Source: UBA8401 sp041665525
GTDB taxonomy: Bacteria; Bacteroidota; Ignavibacteria; UBA10030; UBA8401
Length of the DNA stretch: 64,000 nt
Reading direction: 5' to 3'
NCBI GenBank assembly: GCA_041665525.1
Contig: JBAYIS010000014.1
Location: 1-64,000 of the forward strand
Of the stretch, positions 50,413-59,699 are shown piece after piece. Position 1 is the first letter of the stretch. Each line of letters begins with the position of its first letter. A program made the position numbers and the translations under genes. The notes beneath the pieces are model-generated. The model was not told the DNA's origin, made no database searches, and worked only from the letters and a program-made list of their open reading frames with translations.

Positions 50413-52095
50413 TTACGTTTTATTTTCGGGCAAAACAGGCTGAACAAATATAACTTTTTCCTTATCAAGTGCAACTGTGCCGGCGGGAGCCCCTTTCGGT
50501 TTATGGATATATTTCCGCTCTGTCATTGCTACCGGCACATGCTTTGCATTTTTCATCTTACTGTAATATGCCGCGATCGATGCCGCTTGTTCCACCGCTT
50601 TTTTGGACGGAGACCCCGCAGCACTGCCGATTTTCAGGACTACATGCGAACCGGATGAACCCCGAGCGTGGAACCAAAGATCGTTCGGTTTAGCATATCG
50701 AAAGGTCAGCAGGTCATTATTTGCACTGTTTTTGCCGGCATATACTGTAAACCCGCCTTCGACAGTAAATATCTTGAATGGTGGAAGTTCGTCCTGTTCT
50801 TTTTCCGTCATAAACCCGAGTTCTTTAACCATTCCTCCAAAGTATTGTAAGAAATTTTTCAGTGAAAAACTGTCGCTAATATCCTTAGATTTTTCTAATA
50901 CGGAATCGATCGACCGTAAACGTTCTTTCAACTGGTTCAAGCGCTCAGCGGTTTCCGCTTTCCCGATACGGTTTTTTTTTGCTTTTTCATGATATTTTTC
51001 CGCATTTCGCTGTGGGGTCAACTTTGCATCCAGCGGAATGGTGACGATTTCATGGTGCGAGAAAGTGTTTTCCACTGTGACGGTACTCATCCCTTGCGCT
51101 ATGGATGGAAAGTGTGCCATGATCAGATGAGCATATAGTTCATACTGTTCCGCACGGGAAGCTTCCGCCAATTCTGTTTCCATTGCCCGAATGGTTCGTT
51201 CTGTTTTTTCTCGGCTCTTCACAAGCCATGCGGTGATCTCCTTTTTCTTCTGAAGATAGGAGGAAGTGGAACGTTCGAAACTGATGAATTTCTGGATGCC
51301 GGTGAAGAGGTCGTCATATGTTTCTTTCCGGAGGGTAGACAGATGACTCAGCGGTATCAGGGAAAAGCAGTAAGGAGAACGATCTTCAAAATAAACCGAG
51401 GGGGAAATATGTTGCAGATGCAGAATACTGCGGATGACCGATTCTGCTGTGAAGTAGAGATTTTCGGGAAGATTAGTTTTTTCGGACCCTGTGCCCGCAG
51501 CGGATCTAAAAATGATCTCGTTTGCAAGGGTTGTTCCGAGTTTTGGCAGAGCCTTCTTCAGCCGCTGTGCTGTGCTTTTTGGTTCAGCTTCGTCCTTGAG
51601 AAATTCCTGCGTAAAGATTTCTTTTACAGGAAGAAGTGATTCCGAAGTAATCTCCTGTTTCAACGGTTGAAAGGGGTGTGGTGTTCCGATCAACTCTTTT
51701 TTTTTCTGGAATGCGTCGATGACGACGCCATGACCATCCAACAAAAGCACATTCGCTTTCGAAGCGAACATTTCCAGGCTGAGCCACTGCTCTCCTGAAA
51801 ATTTAAAATAAATGACTCTGTCTGTCGCGCTGACATACACGGATTCGATGTGCATATCCACTAGCGACGGGAAGAGGTTAACAGTGTTCTTCTGTGTGCG
51901 GAAATCGCCGGGTCGTGCTATAACATAATTCTCGCGTGCATTGCAGCAAATAATAATTGTGTGCGGTTCCGGTGCATAGAGAAGAAGAGCGAGCGTATTC
52001 TTCTCCTGGGAGTACACTTCAGCGATGACGGTCCGCGCATACCGCCGGTGCAGTTCATGTGCGCTATGGAGGAGTGTGAAATAGTTGGACAGCAT
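50413..52095 (-). CDS. NFACT family protein (RqcH/FbpA-like)
   Basis: From the ATG at 52095 the protein is 560 aa. It has the NFACT-N domain, the helix-hairpin-helix (around LPKLGTTLANEIIF), a long coiled coil (about 280-420) and the C-terminal NFACT-R domain (FTVYAGKNSANNDLLTFRYAKPNDLWFHARGSSGSHV). RqcH binds obstructed 50S subunits and adds alanine tails that mark stalled chains for degradation; some relatives were described as fibronectin-binding. The 42-nt upstream extension was rejected. It follows a pyrG terminator. Confidence 0.88.
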   Translation of the reverse strand: MLSNYFTLLHSAHELHRRYARTVIAEVYSQEKNTLALLLYAPEPHTIIICCNARENYVIARPGDFRTQKNTVNLFPSLVDMHIESVYVSATDRVIYFKFSGEQWLSLEMFASKANVLLLDGHGVVIDAFQKKKELIGTPHPFQPLKQEITSESLLPVKEIFTQEFLKDEAEPKSTAQRLKKALPKLGTTLANEIIFRSAAGTGSEKTNLPENLYFTAESVIRSILHLQHISPSVYFEDRSPYCFSLIPLSHLSTLRKETYDDLFTGIQKFISFERSTSSYLQKKKEITAWLVKSREKTERTIRAMETELAEASRAEQYELYAHLIMAHFPSIAQGMSTVTVENTFSHHEIVTIPLDAKLTPQRNAEKYHEKAKKNRIGKAETAERLNQLKERLRSIDSVLEKSKDISDSFSLKNFLQYFGGMVKELGFMTEKEQDELPPFKIFTVEGGFTVYAGKNSANNDLLTFRYAKPNDLWFHARGSSGSHVVLKIGSAAGSPSKKAVEQAASIAAYYSKMKNAKHVPVAMTERKYIHKPKGAPAGTVALDKEKVIFVQPVLPENKT

Positions 52096-52130
52096 AGAAG
52101 AAGATACAAAAAGTGTCGCGGAGATTCCCG

Positions 52131-52181
52131 AAAACAACCGATCCCGACCGACTGTCCGAAAGAACAGAAGGCCGGGATCGG
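52131..52181 (-). terminator. Rho-independent terminator of pyrG
   Basis: A perfect 9-bp stem CCGATCCCG / CGGGATCGG at 52138-52181 is followed on the minus strand by TTGTTTTC. It is 20 bp past the pyrG stop. Confidence 0.7.
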
Positions 52182-52200
52182 AATGCGTACGTACTCAGCG

Positions 52201-53820
52201 TTATTTTTTCCCTTTAGAATACACAACGGCCGCTTTCACGAAGTCCCGGAATAACGGATGCGGATTCAGTGCACGCGATTTCAGTTCGGGATGGAACTGT
52301 CCGCCGACAAACCATGGATGATCTTTCAACTCGGCGATCTCCACCAGATTATTGTCCGGCGATGTACCGCTGAAGACCATACCGTGTTCGGCAAGCGTTT
52401 TGCGGAATTTGTTGTTTACTTCAAAACGGTGGCGGTGGCGTTCATAGATGAGTTCTTTTTTATAGGCGGCATAGGCTTTTGTTCCTTTTTGCACAGCACA
52501 CGGATAGGCGCCGAGACGCATTGTCCCACCCATATTTTTAATCGACCGCTGATCCGCCATCATGTCGATCACATTGTATTTTGTCTTCTTGAATTCCGTA
52601 CTGTTTGCCCCCTTTAATCCACAAACGTTACGCGCGAATTCGATGATGGCGCATTGCATCCCCAGGCAGATACCGAAGAACGGAATATTATTCTCACGCA
52701 CGTATTGGATTGCTTTGATTTTCCCTTCGATGCCTCTGATTCCGAATCCGGGAGCGACAAGCAGTCCGCTAAGACCGCTCAAATGTTCTTTCACGCTTTC
52801 TCCTTCCAGTTCTTCCGCACGGATCCATTTCAGATCGACTGCCACATTGTTCTCCGCGCCGGCATGAATGAACGACTCGGAAATGCTCTTATAGGCATCC
52901 TTCAGTTCCGTGTATTTCCCGACAAATCCGATCGTGACACGATCCGCCGGTTCCTTCACTCTGTGAACGTACCGGGTCCATTTCCGCAGATCCGGTTTAT
53001 TCGCTTTAATGTTGAGCTTTTCCAGAACGATCTTATCCAGTCCCTCTTTTTCGAAATGGAGCGGGATTTCATAAATCGTTTCAACATCGCGTCCTTCAAT
53101 CACGGCATCTGTTTCCACATTACAGAAGAGACCGATCTTTTCCCGCACTTCACGGGACAGGCGCTTTTCCGTCCGGCAGATAAGGATGTCCGGCTGCATT
53201 CCGATCTCAAGGAGCGTCTTCACACTGTGCTGCGTCGGTTTTGTTTTTATCTCTCCGGCGGAGCGGATGTAGGGAATCAGTGTTACATGAATGCTCAGCG
53301 CATTCCTCTTGCCGATAGAAAGCGTGAACTGTCGAATCGCTTCTAAAAAGGGGAGCGATTCGATGTCGCCGACCGTACCGCCAACCTCGGTGATGATAAC
53401 ATCATATTTTCCTGTGGCACCAAGCTGGCCGATGCGTCTGCGGATCTCGTCCGTAATATGCGGAACAACCTGAACCGTTGCGCCCAGATAATCGCCCCGG
53501 CGTTCCTTGTTGATTACTTCATAATAGATCTGTCCGGTCGTAGCATTGTTCATTTTGGATGTGTTGATGTCCAGGAACCGTTCGTAGTGGCCGAGATCCA
53601 GATCGGTCTCCGCACCATCGTCCGTTACATACACTTCGCCGTGTTGATACGGAGACATTGTTCCCGGATCGACATTGATGTACGGATCCATTTTTTGGAT
53701 CGTGACACGAAGTCCGCGAGATTTCAGTAGGAGTCCGAGCGATGCAGCCGCGATCCCTTTTCCCAGGGAGGAAACAACGCCGCCGGTGATGAAGATATAT
53801 TTTACATGAGTGCGTGCCAT
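52201..53820 (-). CDS. pyrG: CTP synthase
   Basis: The 539-aa protein has the amidoligase domain (ITGGVVSSLGKGIAAASLG near the start, DPYINVDPGTMSPYQHGEVYVTDDGAETDLDLGHYERF) and the class I glutamine amidotransferase domain (FGICLGMQCA with the Cys nucleophile, QFHPELKSR with the catalytic His). It makes CTP from UTP, ATP and glutamine. kdsB, which uses CTP to activate KDO, lies directly upstream on the same strand, a common arrangement. Confidence 0.98.
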   Translation of the reverse strand: MARTHVKYIFITGGVVSSLGKGIAAASLGLLLKSRGLRVTIQKMDPYINVDPGTMSPYQHGEVYVTDDGAETDLDLGHYERFLDINTSKMNNATTGQIYYEVINKERRGDYLGATVQVVPHITDEIRRRIGQLGATGKYDVIITEVGGTVGDIESLPFLEAIRQFTLSIGKRNALSIHVTLIPYIRSAGEIKTKPTQHSVKTLLEIGMQPDILICRTEKRLSREVREKIGLFCNVETDAVIEGRDVETIYEIPLHFEKEGLDKIVLEKLNIKANKPDLRKWTRYVHRVKEPADRVTIGFVGKYTELKDAYKSISESFIHAGAENNVAVDLKWIRAEELEGESVKEHLSGLSGLLVAPGFGIRGIEGKIKAIQYVRENNIPFFGICLGMQCAIIEFARNVCGLKGANSTEFKKTKYNVIDMMADQRSIKNMGGTMRLGAYPCAVQKGTKAYAAYKKELIYERHRHRFEVNNKFRKTLAEHGMVFSGTSPDNNLVEIAELKDHPWFVGGQFHPELKSRALNPHPLFRDFVKAAVVYSKGKK

Positions 53821-53916
53821 ACGATATGAGAATTTAATGGTTGAAAAATATCGAATCCGATTATTTAAATACTTATTAAGAATGCATAAAAAGAGAACGG
53901 AACAGCGCTGTTGGCA

Positions 53917-54663
53917 TTATGACTTCGAAAGAAATGCAATCACCTTTTGAAGGTCTTCCGGCGTATCCACCGGAATCGATTCATATTCCGTAACCGCGCA
54001 TTTGATCTTATAGCCGTGCTCCAGAATTCGCAGCTGTTCCAGTTTTTCAGCGGTCTCCAGTGCGGACTGCGGCAACGAAGTAAACTTCTGTAAAAAGTCC
54101 GCACGGTAGACGTAAATACCAAAATGTTTATAAAATGTTGTACCGTTGAACCACTCTTCATCTTTCCGCGCATCCCGGATGTAGGGGATCGGCGATCGGC
54201 TGAAGTACAATGCATACTGATGATGGTCCATGACCACTTTCACGATATTTGGATTGAACAAATCCTGATGTGAAGCGGTCTTTTTCACCGCCGTGCTGAC
54301 GACTGCCAGCGGATCGTCGATCAACGCCTGGATGGTCTGGTCGATCAGCTTGGGATCGATCAGCGGCTCATCCCCCTGGATGTTGACAACGATATCTGCC
54401 CGGTGTTCTTTCGCAACAAGGGCAATACGGTCGCTGCCGCTTTGAATCTCTACTGGAGTCATCTGCACTTTCCCGCCGAACGACTTTACAGCAGTAACAA
54501 TCCGTTTATCATCCGTTGCAATAATAACATCAGTAAGGAGTGCTGATTGCTTTGCCTGTTCATATACCCGCTGGACCATCGGTTTCCCGCAGATATCCAC
54601 CATCGGCTTTGCGGGAAGCCTGGTCGATGCATAGCGTGATGGTATTATGCCGAGAATGTTCAT
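53917..54663 (-). CDS. kdsB: 3-deoxy-manno-octulosonate cytidylyltransferase
   Basis: The 248-aa protein begins IIPSRYASTRLPAKPMVDICGKPM, with TDDKRI, GSDRIA, VVNIQGDEPLI and YFSRSPIPY, all hallmarks of CMP-KDO synthetase. It makes CMP-KDO for the LPS inner core. It is upstream of pyrG, which supplies CTP, with 96 bp between them. Confidence 0.95.
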   Translation of the reverse strand: MNILGIIPSRYASTRLPAKPMVDICGKPMVQRVYEQAKQSALLTDVIIATDDKRIVTAVKSFGGKVQMTPVEIQSGSDRIALVAKEHRADIVVNIQGDEPLIDPKLIDQTIQALIDDPLAVVSTAVKKTASHQDLFNPNIVKVVMDHHQYALYFSRSPIPYIRDARKDEEWFNGTTFYKHFGIYVYRADFLQKFTSLPQSALETAEKLEQLRILEHGYKIKCAVTEYESIPVDTPEDLQKVIAFLSKS

Positions 54664-54767
54664 AGAAAAAAAATCTCAATTATGATGTTCTAACTCTGAA
54701 ACTTCGAACGCAAATGTTTTTCTTTCCATTATTGAAATTTAGAATTTGAGATTTATTGCTTCAATAG

Positions 54768-55055
54768 TTACCCAATCACTTTTGGCACTTTAAAATGTTC
54801 TTCCGTTGCCGCGGGAGCATTCTTTAATGCATCGTCCGTTGGAGTGGAAGGTTCGACGATATCTTCTCGAAAAACATTCTGCAGCTCTATCACCTGCGCC
54901 AACGGTTCCACATTCGACGTATCGACGGAATTCAATTCTTCCATGTACTTCAGGATATCGTTGAATTGATGTGTGAATTTTTCCTTTTCCGCATCGCTGA
55001 ATTCCAGCTTTGCCAATGCGGCGATATGATCAACTTCTTTCAGCGTGACGGACAT
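54768..55055 (-). CDS. gatC: Asp-tRNA(Asn)/Glu-tRNA(Gln) amidotransferase subunit C
   Basis: From the ATG at 55055 the protein is 95 aa, typical for GatC: MSVTLKEVDHIAALAKLEFSD, the LKYMEELNSVDTSNVEPL block, REDIVEPS, and ending FKVPKVIG. It stabilises GatA and joins it to GatB in making Gln-tRNA or Asn-tRNA. gatA and gatB are not in the window. Confidence 0.94.
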   Translation of the reverse strand: MSVTLKEVDHIAALAKLEFSDAEKEKFTHQFNDILKYMEELNSVDTSNVEPLAQVIELQNVFREDIVEPSTPTDDALKNAPAATEEHFKVPKVIG

Positions 55056-55142
55056 AAATTTTTTTCCATTACTGTTATTCAATAACCAATACCGGCAAGC
55101 GTTACTGTGCCGGTTGCGCGGCGGAAGAGGCGATTGCATTGT

Positions 55143-55856
55143 TCATCCCGGTTCCACATAGGCGCGGGAAATAATTCCCTGGACCTCTTTCATTAATTTG
55201 ATTTCGTCATCTCGTGTTGCCACCTGTTTTGTTTCTACCGGGGAGTCGACAACGACATTAATACTTGCAGATCGTATGTCGAATGATCCCTTCGGCAGGA
55301 TTTTGAAACTGCCGTTGATCGTCACCGGTACGATGGACACGCCGGATTTTGCCGCCAGTGCGAAAGCTCCTCGCTTGAATGGAAGAAGTTTTCCATCGCG
55401 CGTCCGTGTCCCTTCAGCAAATAATAATACCTGTCCTCCAGAACGGACATCGCTCGCAGCACGGTCAAGGCTTTTCATCGCTTCCGTACCTTTTCCCCGA
55501 TCCACCATGATATGATGACCCCACCGGAGCGCCCAGCCCCAGAATGGCACATAGGACAATTCCTTTTTGAACATGATGCGGACATGCGGGAATGTCTTCA
55601 TCAGCACGGGAATATCGAACATGCTGGCATGGTTGCTTACCAGGATGTAATTGCCGTACGGATCGACCTTCTCCATTCCGTTCACTTTCACGCTGATTCT
55701 ACAGACAACAAGGGCGAACGTTGTCCACGTTCTGCCGCACCAGAAGTACGTTCTCCCGGACCGGTCGAATGGAAGGGAGAGGATAGCTATGATGGAAAAA
55801 GGGACGCAGGTGGAAGCAATGATAAGCAATCGCAATATAGTTATGAGCAATCTCAT
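55143..55856 (-). CDS. plsC: 1-acyl-sn-glycerol-3-phosphate acyltransferase
   Basis: The 237-aa protein has an N-terminal membrane helix pair (about 5-50), the NHX4D motif SNHASMFD (about 75-82), FAEGTRTRDGKLLPFKRGAFALA and VPVTING, as in PlsC enzymes making phosphatidic acid. Its ATG overlaps the M48 stop by 4 bp (ATGA), so it is coupled to that protease gene. Confidence 0.92.
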   Translation of the reverse strand: MRLLITILRLLIIASTCVPFSIIAILSLPFDRSGRTYFWCGRTWTTFALVVCRISVKVNGMEKVDPYGNYILVSNHASMFDIPVLMKTFPHVRIMFKKELSYVPFWGWALRWGHHIMVDRGKGTEAMKSLDRAASDVRSGGQVLLFAEGTRTRDGKLLPFKRGAFALAAKSGVSIVPVTINGSFKILPKGSFDIRSASINVVVDSPVETKQVATRDDEIKLMKEVQGIISRAYVEPG

Positions 55857-56956
55857 GCGCGCTGCTCTACTGCGTGAATGCGTTTGGTGATGGACGGATG
55901 GCTGTAAAATAAAAACTCAACGATCGGATGCGGTTCCCGGTCTGCAAGATTCATCTCGGCAAGTTTATTCATTGTTGATATGAAGGCAGAAGTATTTTTC
56001 GTCTGCTCGACTGCATATCGGTCTGCTTCAAATTCATGTTTGCGGGAAAGCACATTTCCCAGCGGTGACGTGATGAGGGAATAGATCCCGAGCCACACAG
56101 TTAACAGCGGTAACGCGGCAAGCTGTGTGATGGCGGTGAATCCGAACAGCGAAAGGGTTGCTTCGTATGCAAGGGAAGTCAGATATAAACCGACGAAAAT
56201 GCTGATGGTGCCGACCATGATCCCTTTCCAAATATGTCCGTGGAAATAGTGGCCAAGCTCATGTGCAAATACGGTTTCGATCTCTGCTTCGGAGAAACTG
56301 TGCAAGAGCGTATCTCCAAGCAGTATTCGTTTTGATTTGCCGATGCCGGTGAAGGCGGCGTTTGCCTTTTTTGTACTCTTGCTCAGATTAAACGCATAGA
56401 TTCCTTCAACAATCATTGAAGTCGATTTTGCGAGCGCTTGAATCTTCGATTTGAGAGGAGAATCTTCCAGCGGAGTCAGTTTGTAAAACAACGGAAGGAT
56501 CACGATCGGAGCAATGCGCGAAAGTCCGATAGAAAATATAAATAGTGTCACCGCCACCGGCAGCCACCATAGTGCGCCGAAGGTGATCAAAAAATAGTAG
56601 ACGAGAACTGCCAGCGGAGCCAGAAGCGGAATGGAAACAAGCAGTCCCTTTGCATGCTCCCACACCCATTGGCCGAAACTCTGGTTGGAAAGATTGTACC
56701 GGTGTTCAAGAATGAAACCGGAATAAAAACTGAAAGGAAATGAAACAGCGCCGCTGATTGTACCGAACAGAGCGGAAAAAATCAGAAGAGCACCATACGG
56801 ATTCGAAGTGTAGGAAACTGCTGTCTGTTCAATGGTTAGTGTATAACCGTATATCAACAGCAGGAGTGTAAAAGCAAAAGAGACAAATCCGCCGGCAAGG
56901 GAAACGATCAGTTTTACCTTGTTATAGCGTTTGACGGAATCTGCGGTCTCGTTCAT
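55853..56956 (-). CDS. M48 family membrane zinc metallopeptidase (Ste24-like)
   Basis: From the ATG at 56956 the protein is 367 aa. It has several membrane helices, HELGHYFHGH (zinc site HEXXH) and the third ligand in FEADRYAVE. The layout (long N-terminal transmembrane part with SIGLSRIAPIVILPLFYKLTPLEDSPLK) is that of CAAX protease 1/Ste24 rather than HtpX. It probably cuts membrane or misfolded proteins. The 46-residue upstream extension lacks family character. Confidence 0.9.
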   Translation of the reverse strand: MNETADSVKRYNKVKLIVSLAGGFVSFAFTLLLLIYGYTLTIEQTAVSYTSNPYGALLIFSALFGTISGAVSFPFSFYSGFILEHRYNLSNQSFGQWVWEHAKGLLVSIPLLAPLAVLVYYFLITFGALWWLPVAVTLFIFSIGLSRIAPIVILPLFYKLTPLEDSPLKSKIQALAKSTSMIVEGIYAFNLSKSTKKANAAFTGIGKSKRILLGDTLLHSFSEAEIETVFAHELGHYFHGHIWKGIMVGTISIFVGLYLTSLAYEATLSLFGFTAITQLAALPLLTVWLGIYSLITSPLGNVLSRKHEFEADRYAVEQTKNTSAFISTMNKLAEMNLADREPHPIVEFLFYSHPSITKRIHAVEQRA

Positions 56957-57060
56957 ACACAAAAAAGAAATAGCGTTCCGATGCCGGCCGGAATCGGAAA
57001 ACATGTTGTTTGAAAATGAGTAAACCGACAGTGAAGAGTGTGGATTGGTGACCTGTGGTT

Positions 57061-57114
57061 TAATAAAAATACAAAAGGGGAAAGGAAAAAACAAATGTTG
57101 TTTTTCCTTTCCCC
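57061..57114 (-). terminator. Rho-independent terminator of tex
   Basis: A long stem GGGGAAAGGAAAAA / GTTTTTCCTTTCCCC (57077-57114) is followed on the minus strand by TTTTGTATTTTTATT. It is 29 bp past the tex stop. Confidence 0.85.
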
Positions 57115-57142
57115 GCCAACAGAATGAGGAGCAGTACGTCGC

Positions 57143-59425
57143 TTATTTAGCGGCGGGCGGCTTTTCTTCCTTCCGTCCGAACTTCGCACGCAGATCTTCC
57201 AGTGAATACGAACGTTCTTTAAACGGCTCGACATCCGCTTTCTTCTTCGCGGGAGATGCGACGCTCTGTTGCGACCGCATGGACAGGGCGATCCGTTTTA
57301 ACTGTTCGTTTACTTCTAACACACGCACTTTTACAATCTGCCCCACTTTCACCACCGTTTTGGCATCTTCAACATACCGGTCGGCCAACTGTGAAATGTG
57401 CACGAGTCCGTCCTGATGGACTCCAATGTCGACAAACGCGCCGAAGTTCGCTACGTTGGTAACGATCCCTTCCAGCTCCATTCCCGGTGCAAGATCGGAA
57501 AGTTCTTTGATTCCATCCTTGAATGTTGCGTACTTGAACTCGGCGCGCGGATCACGCCCCGGTTTCTTCAACTCGGTGATGATGTCGCGCAGCGTCGGTT
57601 CCCCCACAGTTTTCGTCACATACTTTTTAATATCGAGTTTGTCGAGTGCAGCAGGATTCTTCATGACTTCATCGAAGGACAATTTCACATCGGTCAGAAT
57701 TTTTTCGACAACCTGATAGCTTTCCGGGTGGACGCCGGAACTGTCGAGTGGATTTTTCGCATTGCGGATCCGAAGAAAGCCCGCCGCCTGTTCGAATGCT
57801 TTCGGGCCAAACTTAGGAACTTTTTGCAGTTCTTTTCTGCTTTTGAACGCGCCGTTCTCGTTCCGGTATTCCACAATGCTTTTTGCGAGTGGACCGTTAA
57901 TTCCGGCGACATAGCTTAAGAGCTCTTTGGACGCCATGTTCAGATCGACGCCGACATAATTCACGCAGCTCTGCACCGTTTCTTCCAGTTTCTTCTTCAA
58001 CAGTTTCTGGTCCACATCGTGCTGGTACTGGCCGACGCCGATCGATTTCGGATCGATCTTTACCAATTCTGCGAGTGGATCCTGCAGCCGGCGGCCGATG
58101 GAGATGGCGCCGCGGACAGTGATATCGAGATCAGGGAACTCATCGATCGCCACTTCACTGGCAGAATAGATTGACGCTCCCGACTCGTTTACCACCACCT
58201 TTACCGGCTTTTTTTTGATTCCTTTCAGTGCTTCGGCGATGAATTCATCCGTTTCACGGCTGGCCGTCCCGTTACCGATAGCAATCAATTCAATAGCGTG
58301 TTTCTCAATCAGTTTCTGGACGATCTTCTTAGCATTCTCGCGCTGCGCGTCTCCCGAAGTGTGCGGGAAGATCGCGATATATTCAGAGAATTTTCCCGTT
58401 TCATCCATCACCGCCACTTTGCATCCCGTGCGGAATCCCGGATCGACGCCGAGCGTCGGTTTCATGCCGGCAGGAGAAGAAAGCAGCAGTTCGCGGATAT
58501 TCGCTTCGAATGTCTTGATCGATTCCAGGTCCGCCGTCTCTTTCTTCGCAAGCCGGACCTCGCTGATAATGGTATTCTTCATGAGCCGGTCGAACGCATC
58601 CTTCAGCATGGCAGAATAAAAAGTCCGCACGGTCTCGATGTGCGATTTGTTTTCCATCGTTGCCAAATAGTTCTGTACGAACTCATCGCTGAATTGTACG
58701 GAAAAGGAAATCACCTCTTCTGCTTCGCCGCGACGCATTGCCAGCATATTGTGCGGTTGAATGTCCTTCACGCGGAACTTGTAATCGCGGTACATCTCGT
58801 ATTTCGTCGTGCCCACCGGGAATTTCTTTTCATCAATCGTGGAGACAAAGACACCCTCGGTCAACAACTGTTCGCGGATGTGCTGGCGGTATTCTGCTTT
58901 TTCGGATACCTCTTCGGCAAGAATATCAGCTGCGCCTGCGAGCGCTTCCTGAACTGTTTTTACCTCTAATTTTTTTGAAACATACTTTTCGGCCTCTTTC
59001 TCCAAATTCACACGCTTTGCGTCGGGATTATTCTTTGCTTTTATCCATTCCGCAAGCGGCTCAAGTCCTTTTTCCTTTGCGATGGTGGCGCGGGTTCGTT
59101 TCTTTGGTTTGTAGGGAAGATACAGATCTTCCAGTTCGGTTTTTGATAAACACTCCTGAATCGTTTTTTTCAGTTTGGGGGTTAACTTCTTCTGTTCATC
59201 GATTGATTTCAGAATTGTTTCTTTTCGTTCTTCTAATTCCAATAAGTAATCAAATCGGTCAAAAAGGTTTCGCAGCTGCGTTTCGTCCATTTCGTCGGTT
59301 CGTTCTTTCCGGTACCGGGCAATGAAGGGAATGGTGCCGCCGTCCGCGCGGAGTTCCAATGCTGCGGCGACTTGTTTTGGTTGTAAAGTGAGTTCTTGCG
59401 AAAGGAGTTTGGGGATATCGAGCAT
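57143..59425 (-). CDS. tex: Tex-like RNA-binding transcription accessory protein
   Basis: From the ATG at 59425 the protein is 760 aa, close to the usual Tex length. The N-terminal helical region (ADGGTIPFIARYRKERT), the YqgF-like domain (GVDPGFRTGCKVAVMD), helix-hairpin-helix motifs (NENGAFKSRKELQKVPKFG) and the C-terminal S1 domain (LEGIVTNVANFGAFVDIGVHQDGLVHISQ) are in order. Tex binds RNA and affects transcription and stress tolerance. The 76-residue upstream extension is unlike Tex. Confidence 0.95.
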   Translation of the reverse strand: MLDIPKLLSQELTLQPKQVAAALELRADGGTIPFIARYRKERTDEMDETQLRNLFDRFDYLLELEERKETILKSIDEQKKLTPKLKKTIQECLSKTELEDLYLPYKPKKRTRATIAKEKGLEPLAEWIKAKNNPDAKRVNLEKEAEKYVSKKLEVKTVQEALAGAADILAEEVSEKAEYRQHIREQLLTEGVFVSTIDEKKFPVGTTKYEMYRDYKFRVKDIQPHNMLAMRRGEAEEVISFSVQFSDEFVQNYLATMENKSHIETVRTFYSAMLKDAFDRLMKNTIISEVRLAKKETADLESIKTFEANIRELLLSSPAGMKPTLGVDPGFRTGCKVAVMDETGKFSEYIAIFPHTSGDAQRENAKKIVQKLIEKHAIELIAIGNGTASRETDEFIAEALKGIKKKPVKVVVNESGASIYSASEVAIDEFPDLDITVRGAISIGRRLQDPLAELVKIDPKSIGVGQYQHDVDQKLLKKKLEETVQSCVNYVGVDLNMASKELLSYVAGINGPLAKSIVEYRNENGAFKSRKELQKVPKFGPKAFEQAAGFLRIRNAKNPLDSSGVHPESYQVVEKILTDVKLSFDEVMKNPAALDKLDIKKYVTKTVGEPTLRDIITELKKPGRDPRAEFKYATFKDGIKELSDLAPGMELEGIVTNVANFGAFVDIGVHQDGLVHISQLADRYVEDAKTVVKVGQIVKVRVLEVNEQLKRIALSMRSQQSVASPAKKKADVEPFKERSYSLEDLRAKFGRKEEKPPAAK

Positions 59426-59699
59426 AAGAACAATGGTGAATGATAAGTGATGAATGAATAGTGTTGAACAAAACGTGCAATTTTCTGTGGAATTTCTGTA
59501 CAAATAAAACACCGCAGAAAAAAACCGGCATTTCTGCGGTGCTGCACTAAGATAAAAGAGAATTGGTGAAGAACAAAATGAAAAAAATGATGCGGAAATT
59601 TTAGATGGAGCAAGAGAGTTCGAAGAATTACTTTTGTTTGACACTGCACTCAATTTTTGCTACACTGGAACATTCTTCCACATCGCCAAAAGACAACCT